Shown here in pieces: positions 35,857-44,038 of a stretch of 64,000 bases of DNA. The notes under the pieces are model-generated. The model was not told where the DNA came from, made no database searches, and saw only the letters and a program-made list of their open reading frames with translations. A program made the translations under genes and the position numbers. The DNA lies in contig AP018280.1 of NCBI GenBank assembly GCA_004296455.1, positions 4,030,001-4,094,000 on the forward strand, read 5' to 3'. Origin of the DNA: Calothrix sp. NIES-4101. GTDB lineage: Bacteria; Cyanobacteriota; Cyanobacteriia; Cyanobacteriales; Nostocaceae. Each line of letters begins with the position of its first letter. The first letter of the stretch is position 1.

Positions 35857-36507
35857 TTAAGGATTTGCGACAAGTGAAGGTGGTAAATTAACTGAGGCTT
35901 GTAAAGTTAAAATATATTCACTTCCCTGGGGAATTTTGACTACCTGGATTTTTTCCGATGAAGTCAAACCACTCAAAATTCCCACGGCAGAACCAACTAA
36001 GGCTCCGTTTTTGATACCATTTAAGTTACCACCACCGACCGCGCCAACAAGTGAAGCGCCAAAACGACTATAAGCACCACTATTTTCTTTGGCTTTGTCA
36101 ATACCGGAAGCAACCTTGATGGTGTTAGCTGGAACTACAGCGCTTTCAGCTTGTAAGGGAATAATTTGTCCTTTGATAATGACTGATTCGGCAATAATTT
36201 TAATTCCCTGTTTAGTCGGTTTCAGGCTGCCATTTACCCGCGATTTTTCTGGAGCAATAATATTACCATTGCTATCATATATTGGCTGGGTTGTTAACAG
36301 CACTATCGGGTAACTTTGGCCTTTTTCCGCATCCAGAGTGACATCAGCAGGTACAACAACAATCAAAGCAGCAGATTGAGGAATCACTGTTCCTTGACTA
36401 ACTGTTTGTGTTTTGGGAATTGTTAATTCCTCCGCAACAGCAGGAATTGCAGTTAAACCTAATAGCGATAAAGATACAGCAATATTTAATAATGCGTGAG
36501 GTTTCAT
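35857..36507 (-). CDS. Exported protein resembling the TrbI/VirB10 beta domain
   Basis: A 216-residue protein with a signal peptide (ending AVAEE). Residues ~35-125 follow the order of the VirB10/TrbI C-terminal domain: GTVIPQSAALIVVVP, YPIVLLTTQPIYDSNGNIIAPEKSRVNGSL, a QGIKIIAESVIIKGQIIPLQAES strand pair, and PANTIKVASG. A glycine-zipper region (SLVGAVGGGNLNGIKNGALVGSAVGILSG) follows. It lacks the usual VirB10 N-terminal membrane anchor and proline-rich rod. The resemblance is partial; the protein could be a stand-alone outer-membrane or surface relative. It lies within the run of exported-protein genes. Confidence 0.6.
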   Translation of the reverse strand: MKPHALLNIAVSLSLLGLTAIPAVAEELTIPKTQTVSQGTVIPQSAALIVVVPADVTLDAEKGQSYPIVLLTTQPIYDSNGNIIAPEKSRVNGSLKPTKQGIKIIAESVIIKGQIIPLQAESAVVPANTIKVASGIDKAKENSGAYSRFGASLVGAVGGGNLNGIKNGALVGSAVGILSGLTSSEKIQVVKIPQGSEYILTLQASVNLPPSLVANP

Positions 36508-36733
36508 GATATTTTGTTCCTGAGCAGAAAATATTTTTTCTTAGTTTGGTAAGGTAAGGGACTTGCGATTTAATAATGCACCAATATTTAAATGTTGATT
36601 ACTTTTAAATCAGGGCTTCCAGGCGTTGTGACTGGTATTTTATTTTGATGCAAGTCCCTAAGTCGTTTCCAATTCCTCTTTCAACTTCTCCTCTACAAAG
36701 AAGAGGCTTTAAAATCTTGATGTTTGCTTAGTT

Positions 36734-37324
36734 TTACCACTTCAACAAATCTTTCATCATCTCTGTGCGTGCTTTTTGGCGCTCGACCTCAGCTTTTTGA
36801 TCGGCGATATGACGAGCAGTTGCATTATCTTCTTTGTTCATATCAACTTTACTAACTGACTCGATCACCCGATCGCAGTCTTTTCCTTGACGGACTGTAC
36901 TGGTGGTTTGTTCATTTATTTCTTTCCTTGCTCTTTCAGATGAACTATCTGTTTTCACGGAATTATCATCTTTGTGAGAGCGATCAGTTTTGAGACTACC
37001 TTCATGAGATTCTTCATGACTTCCATTTGCACCAATCCCCAAGAAACTGCCTCCACCAGAGGTTTTTTCCGTATTCTTGTAGCTGGAATCGGCAGTGTCT
37101 TTAACATCAGAAGTATCTTTCACATCTTGAATATCGTGGGTTTTGCTGGAATCATCAGAAACAGTTTTAACAATCCGGCTATCATTACCTATGTTAATAT
37201 CTTTACATGTGTCGATAGCATTAACTGCTTCAAAATTAGGCATTCCCGCATAGATAGGCGCTGTTACAGAGGTAAATAAAGTGACAATAGTTAGTAAGGA
37301 AGTAGATATTTTTAGGGGTTTCAT
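36734..37324 (-). CDS. Exported repeat-rich protein, paralogue A of an SKVxMNxEDN family
   Basis: About 196 residues from the ATG at 37324; the frame extends 20 codons further without a better start. A signal peptide ends at IYAG. A Cys-bearing opening (AIDTCKDINIGNDSRIVK) is followed by a hydrophilic S/D/K-rich middle with DVKDTSDVKDTADSS-type repeats and a HEESHEGSLK stretch. The end is GKDCDRVIESVSKVDMNKEDNATARHIADQKAEVERQKARTEMMKDLLKW. The opening and end are shared with the 38772 gene, which lacks most of the middle. Both end in tryptophan. Function not recognised. Confidence 0.7.
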   Translation of the reverse strand: MKPLKISTSLLTIVTLFTSVTAPIYAGMPNFEAVNAIDTCKDINIGNDSRIVKTVSDDSSKTHDIQDVKDTSDVKDTADSSYKNTEKTSGGGSFLGIGANGSHEESHEGSLKTDRSHKDDNSVKTDSSSERARKEINEQTTSTVRQGKDCDRVIESVSKVDMNKEDNATARHIADQKAEVERQKARTEMMKDLLKW

Positions 37325-37389
37325 AGCTGTTCTCCAGATGATTGATTCACTTGTATGACTGGTTAATTGTCTAACTGCAAACATCAGTT

Positions 37390-37920
37390 TTAGGAATGTT
37401 TAATATATATGCAGTTGAAGTTAGAATTGTTATCAGTTTTCGCCTCATTAGCTTCACCGCCATCGCTATTGGCTGTAACGTAGAAGAGATAAGAGCCTTC
37501 CTCAAAGGGTCCAACCGTAACTTCCTGATTTTGTCCTGCTTCTCCAGGTGCGATCAGAGATTCATCCACTTCAGACTCCGCCACAACTTGACCAGAAGGA
37601 GGAATGCTTCCCGGACAGGCGTTACTTTCTTTACCAACGAAAAATACCTGCAATTTGTCCTTAAATCCTTGACTTGTACCCTGACCTTGATTGCCGACAT
37701 TCCACTGGACTTTAATGGAAGTAGTATCATCAGGAATACCAACATCCCCTCCTTGAACCAAGACCTGACCGACAACTAAATCTGCTTGGGGACTTGGATT
37801 TTGTTCCTCAGCACGGACGGAATTAGAAATTAAGGCGATCGCCATACCAGGAATAATCAAAGAAATTGTCAGTAAACCCCAAGGTTTAAAATACATATTT
37901 TTGCTTGTTCGAGAAGTCAT
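37390..37920 (-). CDS. Exported protein with CARDB-like beta-sandwich
   Basis: About 176 residues from the ATG at 37920, which follows AAGGAAAAG. A signal segment (residues ~14-37) precedes a CARDB-type fold: PQADLVVGQVLVQGG, DTTSIKVQWNVGNQGQGTSQGFKDKLQVFFV, ESLIAPG-like turn, TVGPFEEGSYLFYVTANSDGGEANEAKTDNNSNF. The NVGNQG, FEEGSYLFYVTA and EAKTDNN motifs are the usual CARDB landmarks. Such domains are adhesion or spacer modules in bacterial surface proteins. Here it stands alone. Part of the 39645-35418 run. Confidence 0.75.
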   Translation of the reverse strand: MTSRTSKNMYFKPWGLLTISLIIPGMAIALISNSVRAEEQNPSPQADLVVGQVLVQGGDVGIPDDTTSIKVQWNVGNQGQGTSQGFKDKLQVFFVGKESNACPGSIPPSGQVVAESEVDESLIAPGEAGQNQEVTVGPFEEGSYLFYVTANSDGGEANEAKTDNNSNFNCIYIKHS

Positions 37921-38039
37921 ATTCTTTTCCTTGATCTTGAAATAGATTACAGGGGGATAGTTTGTAATACTCGTCTGGAAGGTGAGAAGCAAAGCTACGT
38001 AATAAAATGACTCTTGACTCTTGCTTCCCTCCTCACAAA

Positions 38040-38714
38040 TTAGAAATGCACAACTTGAATTCGTACATCTGCACCTGTTTTCATATCCCCTGATGCAACT
38101 TGCTCAAATTTACCCATAAAATTGCGGAAGCTTTCACTTTTACGAGTACCATCAGCAGGGTCGATAATGTCTAGAAAAGTGCGATCAACAGTTCCATCTC
38201 CCTTCATTCCGGTAACAATGCGAGCGTGAATAGCTGGAGATGAACTACTTCCCTCATCTGTTGTCACCCAAAGGGAACCGTGTTTTTTCAACAAAGACAA
38301 TAAGCCTTCAACTGTGTAGCTTTGAGGTGCTTCTGCTGTCATATTCAAGGCTGACAAAAATGCTTCTTTATCAGCTTGTTTTAATCCAGTATCATCATCA
38401 AATATTTTGCGGAATTTCTCGCCAGCTTTATCCATTACCTGTTCAATCGAATAGCTGGTTTGTTCGCGCCAACCAAGCATCATAGTCGCAGAAGTTGCCC
38501 AACAAGCGTTTGGTTTTGGTTGAGAGATCGCAGGAACTGTGTCCGGTACGGTGTAGTCAATCGCATTAGACCCCTGTCCTTCAGTGACATCTTCAGCTAT
38601 AAAAATTGTGGTGTTGTTAGAATCTAAATTTTCAGCTAATACCGGATTATAAGCAGAGCTTATTAATAAGGAGAAGCTGATAATCGCAAGGCTCAATAAA
38701 GAATACTTTTTCAT
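38040..38714 (-). CDS. Exported papain-like cysteine protease (C70/AvrRpt2-like)
   Basis: A 224-residue protein with a signal peptide (ending PVLAEN). Mature sequence: VPAISQPKPNACWATSATMMLGWR, with the nucleophile in NACWATS; then IHARIVTGMKGDG with the histidine, and DIIDPADGTRKSESF with the aspartate. This is the C70-type papain-like pattern (Q...CWA, HA.IVTG, DP). All three catalytic residues are in place. An exported protease among small exported proteins could process them, or act on competitors. The leader of the mature enzyme (VTEGQGSNAIDYTVPDTV) may be a short propeptide. Confidence 0.8.
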   Translation of the reverse strand: MKKYSLLSLAIISFSLLISSAYNPVLAENLDSNNTTIFIAEDVTEGQGSNAIDYTVPDTVPAISQPKPNACWATSATMMLGWREQTSYSIEQVMDKAGEKFRKIFDDDTGLKQADKEAFLSALNMTAEAPQSYTVEGLLSLLKKHGSLWVTTDEGSSSSPAIHARIVTGMKGDGTVDRTFLDIIDPADGTRKSESFRNFMGKFEQVASGDMKTGADVRIQVVHF

Positions 38715-38771
38715 GTTTTTTAAGGGCGACAGGGAGAAAAAGAAATGACAAATGACTATTGGCTAATTTAA

Positions 38772-39203
38772 TTACCAACCCATCAAGCTTTTGAGGATTT
38801 CAATTTCTGCTTTACTCTTGGAAACTTCACGAATAGTTTTGTTGTCCTCTCGATTCATTTCCACTTTGGAAATAGAATCGGCTATTCCATCACAATCATG
38901 ACCAATTACTGGTTGAACATCTTTTTGATTTGTGGTGCTAGCAATACTTGTACCCTGATTAACCGATGGTTTTATCCAAGCATTGATATCGGTAACACTA
39001 TCGATCGCGCTAATGGTAGTTGATTCGATTTTACTGCGGTCTACGGTACCTACATTGATAGTTTTACAAACTGCTAGAGGATTATCTGTACTCGATAAAT
39101 CCGGTAGATTTGTTTTTGATTTGGTATCAGCGAAAGCAGGCAAAACAGAGCAAGTTAATGTAGCTGCTACAATGAGACAGCTAGCAAATGTAAAAGTTTT
39201 CAT
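38772..39203 (-). CDS. Exported protein, paralogue B of the SKVxMNxEDN family
   Basis: A 143-residue protein with a signal peptide (ending AFADT). A Cys motif (LAVCKTINVGTVDRSKIE) matches CKDINIGNDSRIVK of the 36734 protein. The end, IGHDCDGIADSISKVEMNREDNKTIREVSKSKAEIEILKSLMGW, matches that paralogue over about 45 residues. It is the second gene of the unit, 8 bp after the 39211 gene. Two cysteines and a terminal Trp are conserved in both. Function unknown. Confidence 0.72.
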   Translation of the reverse strand: MKTFTFASCLIVAATLTCSVLPAFADTKSKTNLPDLSSTDNPLAVCKTINVGTVDRSKIESTTISAIDSVTDINAWIKPSVNQGTSIASTTNQKDVQPVIGHDCDGIADSISKVEMNREDNKTIREVSKSKAEIEILKSLMGW

Positions 39204-39210
39204 TGTTCTA

Positions 39211-39645
39211 TTACTGTTGATTAATTAGTGTGGAAAAACTTTGGGAAAGTCTTAAAAAACCTAGATCACTTTCCTTTATTGGCCGAAATTCTTTATCAGT
39301 ACAAGTCGTCTTGATGCAGTTGTCACGGACTGGATTTATTAGCGGTACGGGTTTAGAGTCAAAACAACGCCTCTGGGAAACTTGAATTACGTTAGTTTTA
39401 TCGTTGAGACTATCAAAATAAAGACTGCAAACCTTGAGCTTTCCTTTTGACTCTTTTGTCGCTTCTTTTTCAATGCAAACTGCGCTGGTCTTGACCCGCT
39501 TACCTAGAGGTTTAGTTTGGTAGCTTGGTTGGTCGAAACTACAGAAGGTACCATCCTCTGGAAATTGACTAGCATAAGCAGAAACCCCAGAAGAAAGCAT
39601 TAACACAAAACTGAAGGCGATCGCTTTAATAGACTTATGTGTCAT
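39211..39645 (-). CDS. Exported Cys-rich protein, first gene of the exported-protein run
   Basis: A 144-residue protein with a signal peptide (FVLMLSSGVSAYA-S). The mature sequence has six cysteines (FCSFDQP, SAVCIEKE, LKVCSLYFDS, QRRCFDS, DNCIKTTCTDKEF). They could form three disulphides. Motif-1 site D lies about 48 nt upstream. The next gene starts 8 bp after its stop. Not recognised. Confidence 0.7.
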   Translation of the reverse strand: MTHKSIKAIAFSFVLMLSSGVSAYASQFPEDGTFCSFDQPSYQTKPLGKRVKTSAVCIEKEATKESKGKLKVCSLYFDSLNDKTNVIQVSQRRCFDSKPVPLINPVRDNCIKTTCTDKEFRPIKESDLGFLRLSQSFSTLINQQ

Positions 39646-40115
39646 AATATTGACTCCTTTTGCTTGAAAAAAGGCAAATCTTCCTTCTGCTGCTCTTTAC
39701 GACCGCTTTTTTGTTTTATGCACTCAGTCTGAAAATATTTTTGGAAATTCTGCGGTAAGCGAAGCTATGCCGTAGGCTTATCGCCCTACATTACCCAGGA
39801 GCGGGGTACTTATAAAAAAAGACACAAGCATAGTTAATTCTTGCACCTCTGATTTATTCAACATAAAAATTATTTTTTTACTTGCAAAGTTTACAACTGC
39901 GCTTCTATTCCACTTCTCAGTGAGTTTCATAATTCTCTTTCTAAGGACTTTAGCGATGAGACAGAAATTTGCAACCCCTGACAGACTAAAATTACTGTAA
40001 TATTCAGGATTATTTTAGATTTAGCGTCTGTATTTTCTCTTAAGCTTAGATTAATTAACAATACATTAACTAACCTAAATTTAACTAAAACTACTATTTT
40101 GCAGGAGAATTATCT
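39646..40115. other. Divergent intergenic region with motif 1 and a short dispersed repeat
   Basis: Motif-1 site D is at 39693-39723 (minus). A GGTAAGCGAAGCTATGCC...GTAGGCTTATCGCC palindromic repeat lies at about 39754-39784. The last 150 bp before the haemagglutinin-like gene is AT-rich, with an AGGAG ribosome site near 40103. Confidence 0.5.
39693..39723 (-). promoter_or_regulatory. Bipartite promoter-like motif 1, site D
   Basis: Minus strand GTGCATAA, 12 nt, GTCGTAAAGAG, followed by CAGCAG. It is placed to drive the run of seven exported-protein genes from 39645 down to 35418. Confidence 0.72.
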
Positions 40116-43100
40116 ATGCCAAAAACTTGGCTAATTTTGCTGTCAAAAATTTTGGCGATCGCAGCTTCTTCGTTATACTCTAGCAGTCAGGTATTAGCAC
40201 AAAACATCACCCTGGATGGTTCCTTGGGAGTTTCAGGAAATTTAACTGGCCCAAATTACACAATTCCTCAAAATGTCGGACAAACTGTCGGTAATAATTT
40301 ATTCCATAGTTTTGGTAGGTTTAATCTTAATAGTAACGAAGCGGCGATATTTCAAAGTAATCCCAATATTCAAAATATTCTCTCTCGTGTTACAGGTAAC
40401 AATCTATCGCTAATTGATGGGTTGATTCGCACTAATAGTGGAGTAAATCTTTTTTTAATTAATCCGAGTGGGATTGTCTTTGGTGAAAATGCGCGTTTAG
40501 ATGTGGGTGGTTCTTTTGTTGCGAGTACAGCAAATGCATTGAGATTTGGAGATTTGGGATATTTTAGTGCTACTGAGAAAAATTTCCCTTCTTCTTTGCT
40601 GACTATCAATCCTTCGGCATTGTGGTTTAATCAAATTAATCAAAATGTAGGTATTAAAAATAACTCAATTGCACCCGCAGGAAAAGAATCAGCAGGCTTT
40701 GATGTGTTTGGTTTACGAGTACCAGATGGGAAGAGTCTGCTGTTGGTGGGTGGGAATGTCAGCATGGATGGTGGAGAATTAAATGCTTATGGTGGGAGAG
40801 TTGAGTTAGGGGGGTTGGCAGAACCAGGAAATGTAAATATCCTGTTTGATGGCAATAATCCCAGACTGGAATTTACGGAAAATGTAGCTCGCGCAGATAT
40901 ATCCCTGAATCAAGCATTTGTGTTTGTCGAGGAGGCTGGTGCTGGTAATATTACATTCAATGCTAGAAATATAGAAATACTGGGAGGAAGTGAGCTTTCT
41001 GCTGGTATTGGATCGGGTTTGGGAAAACCTGACACGATTGCTGGGGATATTATTTTAAACGCAACTGGGGCGATCGATGTTGCTAAGAGCTTTATTTTAA
41101 ATAATGTGCGCTTAGGAGCAAAAGGTAATGGGGGTAACATTACCATCACTTCAGGGAAATTTTTATTACGAGACAGTGCTGGACTTGATACCTCAACTTC
41201 TGGACAAGGAAATGCAGGGAATGTGACAGTGCGTGCAAAAGATTTTGTTTCTCTTGCAGGTGCTGGCATCTTTAGTACAGTAGAAGCAGGAGGTGTCGGT
41301 AAAGGTGGCAATATCGATATCAATGCAGCAACCCTATCTCTAAAAGATAATGCTCAATTGCAAACTATTACTCGTGCTGCATCTGCAACTCAACCAGCAG
41401 GACAGGGGAATGCAGGCAATGTCAATATTACAGTTGCTAGCGCTGTTGATATTTTTGGGGAAAAAAACGGTTTTGGTAGTGGAATTATCAGCAGTTTGGG
41501 TAGAGGTTCAGTTGGTAATGGGGGTAATATTACGATTGATTCTGGTTCCCTCTCATTACGAGATGGCGCTCAATTGGTGACCTCAACTGCTGGACAAGGA
41601 AATGCAGGGAATGTGACAGTGCGTGCAAAAGATTTTGTTTCTCTTGCAGGTGCTGGCATCTTTAGTACAGTAGAAGCAGGAGGTGTCGGTAAAGGTGGCA
41701 ATATCGATATCAATGCAGCAACCCTATCTCTAAAAGATAATGCTCAATTGCAAACTATTACTCGTGCTGCATCTGTAACTCAAACAGCAGGACAGGGAGA
41801 TGCGGGAAATGTCAATCTCAAAGTTGCTGGCTCTGTTGATATTTTTGGGGAAAGAACTAGAATAGGCAGCCTGTTGAATACAGGTTCAGTTGGTAATGGG
41901 GGTAATATTACGATTGATTCTGGTTCCTTCTCATTACGAGATGGCTCTCAATTGGTGACCTCAACTCTTGGACAGGGGGATGCAGGGAATGTGACGGTGC
42001 GTGCAAAAGATGGTGTTTCCATTACTGGTAATGCAGTCATCTTTAGCACAGTAGAAGCAGGAGGAGTGGGTAAGGGAGGTAATATCGATATCAATGCAGC
42101 AACCCTATCTATAAAAGATGGTACTCAATTGCAAACTATCACTCGTGCGGCATCTGCAACTCAACCAGCAGGACGGGGAAAAGCAGGCAATGTCAATATT
42201 AAAGTTGCTGGTGCTGTTGATATTTCCGGAAGGAAAAACGGTTTTGGTAGTGGGATTTTCAGCAACTTGGGTATAGCTTCAGTCGGTAATGGGGGTAACA
42301 TTACGATTGATTCTGGTTCCTTCTTATTACGAGATGGAGCTCAATTGGTGACCTCAACTGCTGGACAAGGTAATGCGGGAAATGTAATGGTGCGTGTAAA
42401 AGATTTTGTCTACATTACAGATGCTACGATTTTCAGTACGATAGAAGCAGGAGGGGTTGGTAAGGGAGGCAATATAGATATCAATGCTGCTTCGCTGTCA
42501 TTAGCTGATGGCGCTCAATTACTAACCTTCATTCGTAGAGCATCTGACACCCAACCAGCAGGAATGGGAAATGCAGGTAATGTCAGTATTAAAGTTACTG
42601 GTGCTGTTGATATTTTTGGGGAGAAAGATGAGGTCAGTTCGATTTTAAGTCGGTTAGAAGCGGGGACAAAAGGCGATGGTGGTAACATTACCATCGATTC
42701 TGATTCGCTCTCACTGCGAAATGGCGCTCAACTCGATGCAGCTAGTTTTGGACAAGGAAATGCAGGTAGTATTTACATCAATACCAAAGATACGGTAAAT
42801 ATTTCTGGAACTAGTAAAAAGAGCGGATTGTCTAGTGCTTTATTTTCTTCTACAGTCGAAAATTCTACTGGTAAAGGTGGGGATATTAGCGTAATCACTA
42901 AGATTTTTCGCATCTCAAATGGTGCTTTATTAGACGCACGCACCGTAAATGACAAAAAGAGTGGTGATATCAGGGTGAGTGCAGATATTGTTGAAGCACT
43001 TAACGGTGGACAACTTACCACAACGAGTTCAAGCAGCGGAAATGCAGGCAAAATTACAGTCAACGCAACTGACAAAGTGATTATTAGTGGTAGCGACCCT

Positions 43101-43994
43101 AATTTCAGCAATCGCATTACTAAATTCCTTGATAATGTACTGAATGTTGGCGCAAATAGCGGCTTTTTCGTCAGTTCTACAAGTTCAGGAACCACAGGCG
43201 ATATTGAAATCAACTCTCCCAAAATTACCTTAGATAACCAAGGTCAACTCAACGCCAACTCAACATCGGGTAACGGTGGTAACATCAACATAAACAGCGA
43301 TTTACTCCTACTCCGTCGTGGGAGCAAAATCTCCACTGACGCAGGTACAGACCAAAAAGGTGGTGATGGGGGTAACATCAACATAAATTCAATATTTACC
43401 GTCGCAGTTCCCAATGAAGATAGTGATATTACCGCGAATGCTTTTGACGGCAAGGGTGGTAACGTGACAATTACAGCCAGGAATCAAGGCATTTTCGGCA
43501 TTGAAGCACGTTTTAAAGAATCGCCTACTACAAACGACATCACAGCTAGTTCTGAAAACGGAGCGCAGGGAGAAGTTTTCATTAATCAACCTGATACTGA
43601 TCCTAGTCGCGGTTTAATTGAATTACCCACCAACCTAGTTGACGCATCCCAACAAATAGCTCAAGGTTGCACTCCCAGAATGGGGGAAACTACGAGTAGA
43701 TTTATCTCTACTGGAAGGGGAGGAATACCAGAAAATCCCTACGAACCACTACGCAAACGTGCAGTCATAAATAACTGGGTAGCGCTTCCAAATAATGAAA
43801 ATCAACAAACAAGGAAAATCAATGAAGAAATAACAACAAAACCAACTTCAAAAACAATTGTGGAAGCGCAGGGTTGGGTTATAAATCCTCGTGGAGAAGT
43901 AGAGTTAGTAGCACAAGTTTCTGCGGGTAATTCTCATAGTCCTTCTATCCAATCCAATTTTAGTTGTAATTCGTTTCCTGTCCTATCTCAGTAA
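40116..43994 (+). CDS. Haemagglutination-activity domain secreted protein (TpsA-like), repeat-rich
   Basis: A 1292-residue protein. Signal peptide (ending VLAQN) and secretion domain (ITLDGSLGVSGNLTGPNYTIPQ...INPSGIVFGENARLDVGGSFVAS) almost match the 27773 protein. The body is a beta-helix with four units of about 130 residues (GNGGNITIDSGS..LRDGAQLVTST.GQGNAGNVTVRAKD...KGGNIDINAATLS). Two of these carry DNA stretches of about 180 bp that are nearly identical. The C-terminal ~120 residues (SRFISTGRGGIPENPYEPLRKRAVINNW...VEAQGWVINPRGEVELVAQV) are shared with the 27773 protein, which suggests a common anchoring or processing tail. It is followed by a TPR-CHAT gene 44 bp downstream. Confidence 0.9.
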   Translation: MPKTWLILLSKILAIAASSLYSSSQVLAQNITLDGSLGVSGNLTGPNYTIPQNVGQTVGNNLFHSFGRFNLNSNEAAIFQSNPNIQNILSRVTGNNLSLIDGLIRTNSGVNLFLINPSGIVFGENARLDVGGSFVASTANALRFGDLGYFSATEKNFPSSLLTINPSALWFNQINQNVGIKNNSIAPAGKESAGFDVFGLRVPDGKSLLLVGGNVSMDGGELNAYGGRVELGGLAEPGNVNILFDGNNPRLEFTENVARADISLNQAFVFVEEAGAGNITFNARNIEILGGSELSAGIGSGLGKPDTIAGDIILNATGAIDVAKSFILNNVRLGAKGNGGNITITSGKFLLRDSAGLDTSTSGQGNAGNVTVRAKDFVSLAGAGIFSTVEAGGVGKGGNIDINAATLSLKDNAQLQTITRAASATQPAGQGNAGNVNITVASAVDIFGEKNGFGSGIISSLGRGSVGNGGNITIDSGSLSLRDGAQLVTSTAGQGNAGNVTVRAKDFVSLAGAGIFSTVEAGGVGKGGNIDINAATLSLKDNAQLQTITRAASVTQTAGQGDAGNVNLKVAGSVDIFGERTRIGSLLNTGSVGNGGNITIDSGSFSLRDGSQLVTSTLGQGDAGNVTVRAKDGVSITGNAVIFSTVEAGGVGKGGNIDINAATLSIKDGTQLQTITRAASATQPAGRGKAGNVNIKVAGAVDISGRKNGFGSGIFSNLGIASVGNGGNITIDSGSFLLRDGAQLVTSTAGQGNAGNVMVRVKDFVYITDATIFSTIEAGGVGKGGNIDINAASLSLADGAQLLTFIRRASDTQPAGMGNAGNVSIKVTGAVDIFGEKDEVSSILSRLEAGTKGDGGNITIDSDSLSLRNGAQLDAASFGQGNAGSIYINTKDTVNISGTSKKSGLSSALFSSTVENSTGKGGDISVITKIFRISNGALLDARTVNDKKSGDIRVSADIVEALNGGQLTTTSSSSGNAGKITVNATDKVIISGSDPNFSNRITKFLDNVLNVGANSGFFVSSTSSGTTGDIEINSPKITLDNQGQLNANSTSGNGGNININSDLLLLRRGSKISTDAGTDQKGGDGGNININSIFTVAVPNEDSDITANAFDGKGGNVTITARNQGIFGIEARFKESPTTNDITASSENGAQGEVFINQPDTDPSRGLIELPTNLVDASQQIAQGCTPRMGETTSRFISTGRGGIPENPYEPLRKRAVINNWVALPNNENQQTRKINEEITTKPTSKTIVEAQGWVINPRGEVELVAQVSAGNSHSPSIQSNFSCNSFPVLSQ
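41170..42760 (+). repeat. Internal direct repeats of about 390 bp in the haemagglutinin-like gene
   Basis: Copies begin near 41201, 41591, 41969 and 42361. The first two share a run of about 180 bp with almost no differences (from TGGACAAGGAAATGCAGGG onwards), showing recent duplication or conversion. Confidence 0.75.
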
Positions 43995-44038
43995 ACAATT
44001 ATTCCTTTTTTCTGTAGTACCTCTGCGTTTAAACAGTT

